NCBI GenBank assembly: GCA_022559845.1
Contig: CM040126.1
Coordinates: forward strand, 138,640,064 to 138,704,063
Reading direction: 5' to 3'
Source: Amorphophallus konjac
Lineage: Eukaryota; Streptophyta; Magnoliopsida; Alismatales; Araceae
Length of the DNA: 64,000 nt
Of the stretch, positions 32,376 to 43,230 are shown piece by piece (the first letter of the stretch is position 1; each line of letters starts with the position of its first letter). Below the pieces are notes generated by a model. It did no database searches. It saw only the letters and a program-made list of their open reading frames with translations, and was not told where the DNA came from. The position numbers were made by a program, and so were the translations under genes.

Positions 32376-34483
32376 TGTTGTGACTCCTCTGTTGATGATG
32401 TTGACAATAAGCCTTACTTCATTGGCAACAGCTTGTTTTGATTGATTGGCAACTGTTCATATTTTTTATGAAATTGTCTTTATCAGATTGTTTGTGCGTT
32501 CCATGCATTCAGAGTCTCTACATTACCTATTGTTGTGTTCGTGCATCATTCTAGCAAGTCTGCACATTGCTTGTAGACTGCACAAAGTCTGCACATTCGT
32601 TGCTGGCATGTCTGTACATCATCTTGAAGATTGCACACAAAGTCTATACATTCACATGCATATGCAAAGTCTGTACAGTTAGTGCATCCTTTGACTTGAA
32701 GTCTGTACAGCCTATGTTCTTCATACATTTTCAAGTCAGTGCTTGTTAAGATCCGTCTTACTTAGCGTCTCACTTAGCATCTCTGTGCATACCTTAAGGT
32801 CGATGCATATGGTGAGCATCTAGTCAGTACATGTTTAGGTCTCATGCTATATTACAAAGTCTATGCATCGGTCAAGTCTATACATTGCATCGGTCAAGTC
32901 TGCACATCACTTCATGCTTCATATACTCAAGACAAAGTCTGTACATTTCTTGTGCATGCATCGTTTCTCAAGTATGTACATCGTCTTGTTGACGGTATGT
33001 GTGTGCATCTCGCTGCTAAGACTGTACATTGGCCAAGTCTACACATCGCCGCTTGGGGTTTATTCGACTAAGTCTGTACAACCTTCATTAGTTCATACGA
33101 CCAAGTCTGTACAGCCCGTGTTCAGAAGCATTACAAAGTCTATACATCCATTAGCCGATATCTGGTGGCAAGTATGTACATCGCCCTGTGTCATGCACTC
33201 AAAGTCCACACATGCACACAATAAGTTTGTGCATTGTGCTCTCATGCTTTAACACTAGGCATTGCAAAGTCTATACATTGCTGTCGCATGCACACTAAGT
33301 CCATACATTTGTTGACGGCACGACTGTGCATCCACTTTCAATATACACACCTCACTGCATGCACACTGCATTATACACTACAAAGTATGTACACGTTTTT
33401 AGTCTTAAACTGATAATTCTCTCTGACTGACTGACAGGTACTTTTCGTGAAGTTTAAGAATGGCACATGATCCGAGAAGGGAGGACGGCTCAGGATCGTG
33501 ACACGTGTAAAGCAGCAAGCCTGGATGCTGCCATGTGACCAAAATGTTGGGCGGGAAATGTGGAAGACACATGCCCTCCTAATTGCTGCTGGTATAAAAG
33601 GAACACTTCTTCATCTGGAGAAGTGTATGGTGAAGCTAGAGCAGAGAAAGTGAAGTAGCAGAGAGCCACCGAGAGCAGAGAAGAAAAAGAGAGAGAAGAG
33701 AAGAGCAGAGAAGAAAAAGAGAGAGAAGAGAAGATTGAGAAGGTTGATTTCAGAGAGTTTATTGAGATATTGTTCCTCAGTCTCTTGGTTCAGATACCAG
33801 AGCTGAGTTTGCTCATTGCGAGCTATATTCCCTGTTGGGATTTTCTTATTTTCGTTTTGATTCTGTCTTTTATTTTTCGAAACCTTTCTTCAAGCTGTTT
33901 GTCAGCAGAGCTAAGCTGTATTGCTCAGCAGTTTGCAGAGGTGTTGCCTCTGGTCGGGTCAAGCTGTAGTCCCCAGCGGTTGCAGAGGTATATCCTCTGG
34001 ACAGGTCAAGCTGTAATTCCTCAGCGGGCGAGACTAGGTCTCGGACAGCAAGCTGTGAGGCTCAGCGCAAGCTGTTAGGCAGCGGATGGCTAAGCTGTAT
34101 TTCCCAGCGGAAGCAAGCTGTGATGCTCAGCTGTTGTAGGCTAAGCTGTAAGGCCCAGCGGACGCAAGCTGTGTTGCACAGCAGTAAGCCACACTTGGGT
34201 TTGAGTGTGGGGTGGACGTAGGTCTGGAGGATCGAACCACCTAAAAATCTGGTGTGTTATGTGCTTGTGTGATTGCCTATGATATGGTGTGTGGTTGCTT
34301 CTCTTGATTCTCTTCTCAAATTGCTTCATTTCTGCTAAGTTCGAACACTCTAGCTAGTGATCTCGTAGATCAAATTAATTTCCGCATTAGAGTCTCATTG
34401 AACTGTTAAATTAGGCCATTGATCTATTACCACCCTCTAGATCCACACTTCGTGGTGACAGAGTGCTTCCATCTAACACAACA
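32376..34483 (+). repeat. 3' LTR of the copia element
   Basis: 2108 bp, collinear with 19567-21674. TATA box at 33593-33600 and the same word array and hairpins. In the terminal stem-loop one base differs (GATC for GACC), which still allows pairing through a G-U wobble. It is followed by the target duplication TAGCG. Confidence 0.92.
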
Positions 34484-34488
34484 TAGCG

Positions 34489-35556
34489 GTCTTATGGTAG
34501 ACCGCCAGGGGGCAAGAAACGGTCATTTAGAAGACCGTTTACGGATTCTGGCAATGCTTACAGGGCCATATTTGTCGGGGCATAACTTTTGATCTCGGAG
34601 TCCGATTGAGCTGATTTTTATTCCGTTGGATAGCCCTTTGTATTGTCTTTCCATCCGTATATCATTTGTACTATTGGATCACATTTGAATAATCTAACAT
34701 TGTCCAACTATTTCAGTTTTGTACATAAGTTCTGCAGGCAGGCTCAGGGATAGGTTCACAAGTACATCTTTACTCAGTGATTTGACTGCCTTCCCGACGT
34801 CTGATTGCAATGATTTTTGTTCCATTGAATAGTCCTTTGTATTATCTTTCCATCCATAACTTATTTACATCATTTGGGTCTCATTTGCTTAGTTGAAAAT
34901 TTCATCATTTTAGCATTTTGTGCTTAAAATCTGCATGCAGTCTGCGCACAGGTTCACGAGAGCAACTTTCTTGGAAGATTTGATTGACCTCCCGAGGTCC
35001 GATTACTCTGTTCTTGGGCTCATTGTGTAGACCTTTGTATTGTCTTTCCAGCCATATATTACTTGTATTATTTGGGTCACGTTTTCTTAGTTAAAAAGTA
35101 TCATCATTTTAGCATTTTGTCCATAAAATCTGCATGTGGTCTGCGCACAGGTTCACAGGGACAACTTTGCTCAGTGATTTGATTGACCTCCCGAGGTGAG
35201 ATTGATCTTTTATTGGGCCTGTTGTGTAGACCTTGTATTGTCTTTCCATCCATATACTATTTGTCTTATTTGGATCTTGTTTGCATAGTTTAATCATGTC
35301 TTGACTTTCTAGTTTTTGGCTAGAAATTGCATGCACTCCGGTGCACATAGGGCCATGCATTGCATATCATAGTTGCATTTTCTACCTTGGTAAGTGATCC
35401 TCTCGCCTCCATATTCTTTGGGGTCGAGTAGGTGATCTTATCCGGGACCTCCATAAGTCCCCGTGAGCCGTGGATTTCCACACGGACGCCGAGCCGGTTG
35501 TACCTTTTCCACCCCTTAGGCTTGCATTTGCATACGTGTGAGGGAGTAAACCTTAG
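34489..35556 (+). other. Leader of the outer Tat-like element with about four 198-bp tandem repeats
   Basis: The phrase CTTTGTATTGTCTTTCCATCC recurs at 34636, 34835 (one change), 35032 and 35231, at spacings of 199, 197 and 199. The bases between are similar but diverged. Before the repeats are two strong hairpins, GCGGTCT/AGACCGC and AACGGTC/GACCGTT (34486-34542). After them comes the conserved leader block CCTCCATAAGTCCCCG with a CCGTG/CACGG hairpin (about 35448-35510). No open frame is supported. The nested element at 35557 interrupts the leader after CTTAG. Confidence 0.75.
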
Positions 35557-36157
35557 TGTAGACACCCAATTTTAGCCGATAAATTGGGCATTTTCTTTGT
35601 TCTCCTAGTTAATGCCCCAATTTATCCTTAGTTGGTTGATTTTCTGGGATGTCTCTCTATTCTTGGCCCAACATTTCAATTCCATACCTTGGATCTCGTC
35701 TCGAGTTTGGCATCCCCGCGCTATCCGCTCTTATCGCTTTCTTGTTCATAGCGCGTTGAGGATCTAATTGAAGTTATTATCTGATCATTATAGCATCCAC
35801 TTTGGATGTTATTTTCACTGAACATTTGATTAAGTGACTGCCCAAAGATTTTTCTCTTTTTTTAATCATTTGATGGGCCTTTAATTATCGCGCTATATCG
35901 TCATAGCGCGTTCTTCATGAACGCACTATACGCTTGTAGCGCGTTCTCAGTCAGAAACCCAGTCCGACTCGGACTCCCCTCTTTCATCTCAGAGACCTTA
36001 TTTGGTAAGTTTCCAATCATATTCCTTCCAAAGGAAGGTTCCAAACCCTAATAGGAGTCTTTCCCCCTCATTAATCGGTAGGATTACCTCAATTTGAGCC
36101 GCCAAACCTTTGGATTGAATTGAACTCCGACCTAGGGTTGCTTCTCGATCTTTTTCC

Positions 36158-36164
36158 TATAAAT
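36158..36164 (+). promoter_or_regulatory. TATA box of the nested Tat-like LTR
   Basis: TATAAAT, conserved in the 3' LTR at 46872-46878. Confidence 0.6.
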
Positions 36165-36458
36165 TGCACCCTATGGCCGTCGTTTCAGATGGATGCAACT
36201 CGAGATATTGATGAGTAGGAGAAAGCTTTTCGTGCAAAATCAACAAATCCTCGCTCCTCACACATCCAAGGGAGTATTTAAGGATTATTCTCGTGTTCTT
36301 CCTCTTTCTACTTTCTCTTTCCCCAAAGCACTGATTTTTATTCTTGCATAGCATTGCATCCCGGTTTTAAACACTCTTTTACGAAACACATGCATACACG
36401 CACACCACACCTATCTTTTGGCCCTTCCATAGGGGTTTAAAAACCACCAAACCCCCAG

Positions 36459-36564
36459 GTAATCGAGCCCCCCGTTTGCATGCTTTAGATTAAGAATAGG
36501 GGTAGATTGTACTAAAATCTCGTTCTAATGGGCCTTTTTATTTGTTGTTTATGATTGTTTGCAG
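36459..36564 (+). other. Candidate intron in the nested Tat-like 5' LTR (106 bp)
   Basis: Donor CAG|GTAATC and acceptor GTTTGCAG|G, with T-rich sequence before the acceptor. It is preserved at 47173-47278 in the 3' LTR at the same length. It sits downstream of the TATA box and upstream of the PBS, so it would be a 5'-leader intron. Confidence 0.55.
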
Positions 36565-36939
36565 GCACTAAAAGACTAATACGTGGAGCCCTTGCACCTT
36601 TGCCGGCCTTGGAGCAAGGAAGGAACGAATCCAAATAACCCCGCTTCCTGTCTGATATCGCGCTATAGGTTCCTGGTGCGATCTGAAGAACGCGCCGGGA
36701 CGATACAACACGTTCATCCCCAGGCCTACGGCTGGCCATCCTGAATTTCTGAGGTATGTAACATGCCCTATCTTGATCTTTATATTATTTTGCATGTTGT
36801 TGGCCTCAGTGGCGATCACGGATTTTGATTATTACATGTAACCCCCCTTTTATCATCAATTGTAGTTCTATATCTTGTCAAGTCATCTTTTATGCAAATC
36901 ATTTAATTTGGGGGTGTTCTAATTTTATAATCCATAAAT

Positions 36940-36957
36940 TGGCGATCACGGTGGGAC
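36940..36957 (+). other. Primer-binding site of the nested Tat-like element
   Basis: TGGCGATCACGGTGGGAC, three bases after the LTR end and identical to the site at 19423. Confidence 0.75.
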
Positions 36958-37617
36958 ACTTTGTGTCACCACGTTCGTTCTTTTGGTTGCCTGCTTGTTA
37001 ATCCATCAAAGTGTGTGTGATTATTTATCTTTTTGGGGTTCCCTCACCCTCTGTCATTGGTCGCGCTATACATCCATAGCGCGTTCTATCAGATCGCGCT
37101 ATGGACATATAGCGCGTTAATCACCAGAGGGTATTTCACCCACACCTTCTGTCGGGGTTCTGATTGTCATCTTCTCTGGTTGCATCTTGTACATTTCCTG
37201 TTGTGTATTCTTTTTTTAATATATTTTTCATTTTATTTGCTAGTTCTAGTTTAGATATTCTTGCATAACATAGCATTCATCTTTGCATTCGGTTTGGGAG
37301 ACCCCCCTCTCCCCACACTTTTAGGAGATCTCACACCCCCTTGGTGAAGGAAGGACCCTCCATTGAGCATTCCGTCTCATTGGACCGGAAATTCCTAAAC
37401 CAAGCCTCCATAAGTCCCCGCACCCGTGGATTCCCTCACGGACGCTGGGCAGGTTGTACCTTTGAAGTTCCGGGTTTAGTTGGCCTATGCATGGTGAGAG
37501 AGTGTTCTTAGTTGGCACCGGAGTACCACATTTGACACTAGGTTCCTCCCTTGAGTGATCACATCAATTTGCATAAAGTCATTAATTCACCAAGGTCCAA
37601 ATAAATAAAAAAAATCA
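36958..37617 (+). other. Leader of the nested Tat-like element
   Basis: Non-coding. It holds two CGCGCTAT...ATAGCGCG inverted pairs (37062-37118) like those of its LTR, and the conserved leader block CCTCCATAAGTCCCCG with CCGTG/CACGG (about 37405-37460). Confidence 0.65.
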
Positions 37618-37680
37618 ATGGTAACCATTCCAAATTGTGTGCTTCTTTGTAAATTATTTTGCTTGAACTTTGATTGCATA

Positions 37681-39127
37681 ATGGCTTACCTTGATAGACA
37701 GAATAACATGTTTAACCTTAATGAGGATGCACAACCTAGCACATCTTATATTCCTCAATCTCAACATGCTCGTCATAATTCTCATCATATTTTCAAGGGA
37801 CCACGCCCTCATTCTTATGGCGTTGCCCGACCCATGGGCGATGTCCAATCTCATGGTCCCTCGATTCAATCGCGAGCCACTACTCCTACGGGACCGTCTC
37901 CTCCCAACGATGAGAAGGTCTCCCAGATCTTGCATGCATTAGATCATCTCACCCCCCAACAAATTCAAGCCCTTAAGGCCGTTGTTGAGGGTGCATCTCA
38001 TTCCTCTCATCCTCCTTCCAATCCTACGCGGGTGGCCCATCACCCACTTCCCTCTTCTATTCATATTCCTACTCGGGTAGCCCATCACCCATCTCCTCCT
38101 ATTCACCCTTCTCCTCGGGTGGTCCAATACCCGCCTCCTTCTATTCCTCCTCCACCACGGCCCCAAGGCCCATTTATTCCTTGCAACCCGGCCCATCCGG
38201 GTTCTTCTATGGGTCATCCCATTAATCCTCCACCACGGCCTTTTTATGCGGCCCCTCCTTCAAGGCCCTGCCAACCCTCTGTTACTCAGGTCACACCCCT
38301 CCAACAAACGCTTCTCGACAAAGTCACTTCGTTGGAGGAACAATTTAAGAGGGTTACGAGCCCACGGCCCGCTCCTTCTACTCCAGTCAATCCCCTCTGC
38401 GCCGCTCTAAATGACATTACAAAGATGGAGCAAGCTTGGAAGGATAGGAGAGACGACTACGGCATCGACAATACGAGCAAGCAAGAGCCGGCGGGTTTCA
38501 ACGTTCAAGTGGACGCCGTCCATCCTCCACCCATTCACCCAATTCACGCATATGGCCCTCCACCTCCACATACACATACACAATGCCATTACATTCCACC
38601 ACTCACATACACGCCTTCACTACGGTGTCCACTTGAACCTACTAATGAAGAACCGACAATTGAAGAATTTGAGGCGGCATACGACGAAGCTATGCAAGCA
38701 CCTCTTCAGAGTTTCCTTCGCCGTCCCCTTCCTCCTCTGCCAGAAGACCCCTATGCTCAGACTATGCCACAGTCCCCGATCCAACCCCCATTTATGAGAC
38801 CTCTTGGTGTTACGATGATGAGTTGATATTCCAATCACCCATACCGCCGCATCATGAGTCTCATCCTATCCCTAACACCTCTTGCCCCATCCGGCATTTT
38901 CAACGCACTAAACCTTCACCTCCCGTAACTACACCAATATCCTCCATTCCATTGGCCTCCGTCGAGCCTCCATCACCCTCCACTACGTCGGCCTCTGCCG
39001 AGCCTTCTATTACTCCTCCTCCTTGTTCGCCACCTCAACCCTCCATTATCCCTTTAACCCCAAAACCCACTATGCCTATAACCCCTACTCCACTACTTAA
39101 CCCTTCACCCTTACCCGTGGCTAGTCT
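37681..39127 (+). pseudogene. Gag-like Pro/His-rich protein lacking the Gag core
   Basis: The frame is open from 37618; the ATG at 37681 (MAYLDRQNNMFNLNEDAQ) is a better start than the upstream one, which adds a Cys/Leu-rich stretch. Segment VSQILHALDHLTPQQIQALK parallels LSSLLRQMDPAQAQRLIAS in the Gag at 48189. QVDAVHPPPIHPI parallels EQVDAVYIPPYPA after that Gag's core. The core itself (AYLFSLSLEGLAWDWFF region) is absent. Repeats of TRVAHHP fill the middle. A stop at 38826 is followed by a Pro/Thr-rich continuation in another frame up to the solo LTR. Probably a non-autonomous Gag derivative. Confidence 0.6.
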
Positions 39128-41487
39128 TGATGTGAAACATTGACGGGAATGCAGCAAGTGACAATGATCCCTTGGACTTAATTCGCAAACGCATTCACAA
39201 AAGTCGAGAAAGCTTGGAAGACGCCGTCTCACCGTGCGCACCCGTTACCCGTGGTGACTCGATGATGCCGAGTCGAGGTGGGGGAGAGGGACCCTTGCTG
39301 GTAGAGGGCCAGCACAACTAAGGTTTTCCCTCCCGAAGGTAGGATTGCCACGATCAAGGGCGGCCGGGTGCCTTGGGGGCACAAGGTCACTCACTCACTA
39401 TTATCCACGATGACCACTCAAGATGGTGGATCCGGGAACGGGCACTCTCTTACTAGCCAGCGGACTAGGTTGACGGATATTAAACAAACAGATACTAGGG
39501 GAGCAGGGGCAGAGGCTCACCTGGTTGGTTTGAAGAAACCAACCTCGTTCGGAGACGATGGGCGAGCGGGGAAGTGTGGGATCCCCGCACACTGCGCCGA
39601 TGAAGCTTGAATTCTGTTTAATACAAGCACTACACCTCACACAGGAGGGTGGACTTGGGGTGGGGATGTTGATTTACATGCAAACACTACCTCCACGCAG
39701 GGAGGGGCGGTAAGCCGGCCAGGCGGGGAGGGGAGATTCGCCGGAAACGCGAAAGGAGAAGCCGGGGCCGAATCTGCCTGCTCTCTGTGATGACTGACTG
39801 ACAGTTGATGTCGAGGCCGTAGATCCCGTTCTGGAATTCTTCTGATGGCGAGAATAGTGGGGAACGCTTCGTATCTGGGACTAGGATGCCTATGAATTTT
39901 GCGGAATTCTTCTGTTGCAGTTGCGGGCCCGGGACGAGGTTTGATCAGGGAGACAGAATCTGGGCACGGCAGCTTCCTATTTTGACAGCCGTTTGCAGAG
40001 AGTGCCCCGACTGCTCCTGGACTCCGAATCACAAACCGCCAGAGTTTCTGGAACCGTTGACGAGCCCTCTTCGCAGCAAAACTGACGGGGAAGCTGTCTG
40101 ATGTCGGAGAGGACTGGGGGACTCAGAAGAGTGGAGGCAGGTCGTTGCAGACTGTGGGAGGCAGACCCACGCAGCCGAGGGAGAAAAACAATAACTTTGG
40201 CCTCCGGATGCCAAACGCGGTTCTGCTTCTTGATTCCGATAGAGGACTTGAGGAGGAGAACTTTGTAGAAGGGCTCTTGGCCTGAATCTTCCACCGTTTG
40301 TCGTGGTGCAGCTTCTAATCGGGTTCAGGTGCTCTGCAGAGGGAGTCCTGCGCAGTCGGGAGAGAATGGTTCTCCCGGACAGCTCGAACCTCGGATGGGG
40401 ACGAGACCAATGCAGTGGCGAAGCAAACTGTCAGAGCTTTCCGTTGATGTAGGCCACGTCCCCAGAAGATCCGGGATGAGGTCGTGGGCAACGCTGCAAC
40501 AGGGTGCTGATCTGCAAGTCTTCAGCTGTATGCAAACGAGAAGAGAGAAAAGCGTGGGGGGGTGGTTTTCTTTGGTGGAGGGGTGAGGGAGATGGATGCT
40601 TTGGTGGAGGGGAGTGGTTTGGGAGGTGGGAGGGGTGGTGAGGTGGAGGCCAGGGGCAGAGCTAGCAGGGGGAGGGGCTGGGTGCGCAAATGGTCAAGGG
40701 GGAGGTGGTGGGGTGATGGGGGCGCAAGTAGCTTGGGGAAATGGGGAGGGTTCTCTTTGATTTGGGTGGAGGGTTAATGGAGGTGTTTAATGGAGGCCTA
40801 GGGAAGGGGAGGGGTTGCCTTGGGGAGGGGAAGAGTTGCTTGGGAAGTGGGGATTCCTCTTGGGAAGATGGAAGGTTGTATGGGGAAGGGGAAGGGTTGC
40901 TTGGGAAGTGGGGGAAATTGAAGTGGAGTTAAGGGCCTTGGGAAGGTGAAGGGGTGAGAGGCTAATGTGGCAGATGAGGTGGCAAGAGAGGGAGGTGAAG
41001 GGGCAGGTGCGCCCAAGGGAGAGAGAGAGAGGGATAGAGAGAGAGGGGTTCGCCCTTTTAGTGAGAGAGAGAAGAAGAGAGAGAGAGAGCTAGAGAGAGA
41101 GAGAGGTGCACAATTGCTTTGGCAAACTTTATCAAATCTTCATTAGCTTCAACGGGTGGGATTGGGGTCCTATTTATAGGAATCCCACAATTCAACATAA
41201 GTCTCTAACTTTTGGACTAATGACAACTAACCAAGGGGGAAAGGGGCGCCCCTGGGCCAAGCCCATATAACTGGGCCCATTAACCAATCTAACTGACATA
41301 ATGATAATAAACTTAGGTAGATGACTCATTAACCTAGGGACTTGACTCAAATAAAAGAAAAATTACAATGATATGACTCCAGAAAAATATGAGAATTACA
41401 TAACTCGACTCAAGAAATCAAGACGAACACAATGGTGATCATCGGGACCCATGGAGAAATGGGAAGTGGTAAGCGATGTCCCCATCA
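39128..41487 (-). mobile_element. Solo LTR related to the LARD-like family, minus strand
   Basis: Minus-strand ends are TGATGGGGACATCG (41487) and ...CATCA (39128). The start is the same as in the LARD-like LTRs at 9687 and 5589. Flanks AGTCT and AGTCC match at four of five bases, giving a slightly decayed target duplication. There is one LTR and no interior, so it is a solo LTR left by recombination. A minus-strand TATAAATA lies at 41178-41171. Contains a G-rich stretch (40560-40930) and a GA tract (41020-41105). Open frames inside lack domains. Confidence 0.75.
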
Positions 41488-42240
41488 AGTCCTGAGCAAG
41501 GTCCACCCCTTTTTGCACTCAAGCCAACCCCGACTGCTTCCGAGCAAAGGGAGAAGCTCGATGTGTTTGAACCTCCACCTCCACTCACCCTTTCTTCAAC
41601 ACTTTCCATTATACCACCACCATCCATGGAGCCTTCCGCCTCCGCTTCATTCCCCTTTACTACTCGGAATGGGAGTGCTTCTGCAAGTATTTGTACCGAA
41701 GATGACCAAGAGACGGATTTGGCTACAGTCGAGCTATTCAAGATGCAAGAGTTTATATGCCGGATGCCGATCCGGGTTGTTGTGCCAAGCATGGTCGAAG
41801 AAGCCAAGTTCCCGCCACTGCTCACTAAGAGAGAATGTCAAACTTTAATGCTGTGTAAGTTTGTGCCCAAGGGCCGGGCAGGGCACCCCTTGTTCCAACT
41901 TTCAAACCTCAAACCTTTTCTTCCATACAAGGGGCGAATGCCTATCCTATTCAACATTCTTTATATGCCACGACCCCTGGGCAACACAATGCTTCTTATC
42001 CCGACTTTCCAACTCTCTCACACTATTACTTTTCACTCTTCAAGGGAGTTGTCATTTACCATTGAAGCTTCGTCATGGGCTCTTGCTTTATCCATTGGGC
42101 CAATTGGCTATACACTTTCATTACCATGGAGGGGCAGTTATCTTGGTGCTAAGGGGCCTTCCACTATTTCATCCACCTTCTATTCAATATCATCCACATT
42201 CTTGTCCGTCACATTTTCTTCATGGGCCACTCCAAGGGTA
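41488..42240 (+). pseudogene. Continuation of the Gag-like polyprotein after the solo LTR
   Basis: The frame reads on with Pro/Ser-rich sequence, then VELFKMQEFICRMPIRVV (about 41730-41790). This parallels FKIQDIICQMPIRI at about 50445-50500 in the outer element, which marks the two as homologous. Beyond about 41840 the correct frame is unclear, and no protease or polymerase motif is visible. The long open frame that continues to 42678 is probably fortuitous. Confidence 0.45.
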
Positions 42241-42359
42241 AGAAGGGGGATCTCATCTTCTCGCCCTTCATGTTCTTCGTATTCTTTGTATCTCATGCAT
42301 TCTGTTGCATCCATGCATTCATCGCATCTGTTGCATTGCATTCGCATACATTTGCACTT

Positions 42360-43230
42360 CTTCTTTCCCGGGTTTCCAAACCCGTACCTTCCCCGCCTTC
42401 CGAACCTCCGGATCCCCCACGTTTCCTATGTCTTCCGCCTCTATCTTCGGGATCTCCAGGTCCCCTTACGCTCACCGGGCATTGTGCCCCCTCCAATCTT
42501 CCCTCAGGGCATCGCGCCCCTTTCCAGCTCTTGCATCCGCACTCCCCGGATTTCTCTCCCATCCTCCTTGGGCATCGCGTCCCATGGCATCTTCCTCCTC
42601 CGGAACCTCCCGATCTCGCTCATTGGGCATCATGCCCCTCTGCACCATCACGTCCGAATACTCCGGGCATCTCACTAATTTTTCTTGGGCGTCGCACCCT
42701 TTTCTACCTTCTTCCTCCGGAACCTCCGGATTCTCTTTCCTTCTTCTTAAGGTATCGCGTCCCCTCCCATCTCATTCCTCCGGAACCTCCGGATCCTTCA
42801 TCCCTCTCTTTATCCCTTGGGCATCATGCCCCATGGTGTCTTCCTCCTCCGGATCCTCTAGATTTCTTATCTCCCCTCCTAGGGCATCACATCCCTTCTT
42901 TCACTATCCCTCCGGAACCTCCGGACCCTCCTGACCCTTTTCATCCACTCTTCCTGGGGCACCGCGTCCCTCGGCATTTTCTTCCTCCGGAACCTCTAGA
43001 CCCTCCATCTTTCTTCTGATTCATCTTTCTGCTCCTCTGGGACATCACATCTTTCATTTTCTTCTTCCTTTTCCATCATCTTTTTCCCTATTTTTTCCCA
43101 GGGCACCGCGTCCCTCGTTATTTTATCCCTCCAGAGCCTCCGGATTCTTCCTCCTATCATGATTCTCCTCCTCTGCCTCCGGACCCTCCGGATCCATCTC
43201 TTTCCATCTATCAATTTCTTCTTCTAATTC
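42360..43230 (+). repeat. Hairpin-rich imperfect tandem repeats
   Basis: About eleven copies of GGGCATCRYGYCCC (for example near 42570, 42625, 42820, 42957, 43101) alternate with CTCCGGAACCTCCGGA at roughly 60-75-base intervals. Several copies are perfect palindromes (GGGCAT/ATGCCC). Frames through it are repetitive and differ between strands, so I do not call a gene. Confidence 0.65.

Larger units (their letters stand above)
19567..34483 (+). mobile_element. 14.9-kb Ty1/copia element (SIRE-like), structurally complete but coding-dead
   Basis: Two 2108-bp LTRs, a PBS, gag-pol order PR-IN-RT-RH, two purine tracts and a 5-bp duplication TAGCG (19562-19566, 34484-34488). LTR ends are TGTTGTGACTC...CACAACA. 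By eye the LTRs differ at roughly 1-2% of positions. Gag starting MDARGLIAEGHSTTKPSYFD and the long coiled-coil second half are typical of SIRE/Maximus-type copia elements. Every major domain carries a stop or frameshift, and a 3.5-kb miniature element interrupts gag at 23953. It has inserted into the leader of the surrounding Tat-like element. Confidence 0.92.
35557..36936 (+). repeat. 5' LTR of the nested Tat-like element
   Basis: It starts TGTAGACACCC. Contents: CGCGCTAT/ATAGCGCG inverted words (35720-35945), TATA box TATAAAT at 36158, the GGGGTTTAAAAACC block, candidate intron 36459-36564, and a second PBS-like motif at 36810-36821. It ends near ATCCATA, where the 3' copy has ATCCACA. Confidence 0.88.

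Noticed and set aside
39136..39140. Solo LTR starting at TGACGGGAATG with target duplication AACAT
   Set aside because: The right flank is AGTCC, not AACAT. Starting at TGATGTGAAAC (39128) fits the family end and gives AGTCT/AGTCC.
41476..42678. 400-residue open frame as a single gene
   Set aside because: Only the first 120 or so residues match the relative at 49734-50530. The rest runs into repeats and reads equally openly in other frames.
42222..43019. Pro-rich repeat protein of 265 residues
   Set aside because: It is a translation of the palindromic tandem repeats; other frames on both strands are also open and no start context or domain supports it.
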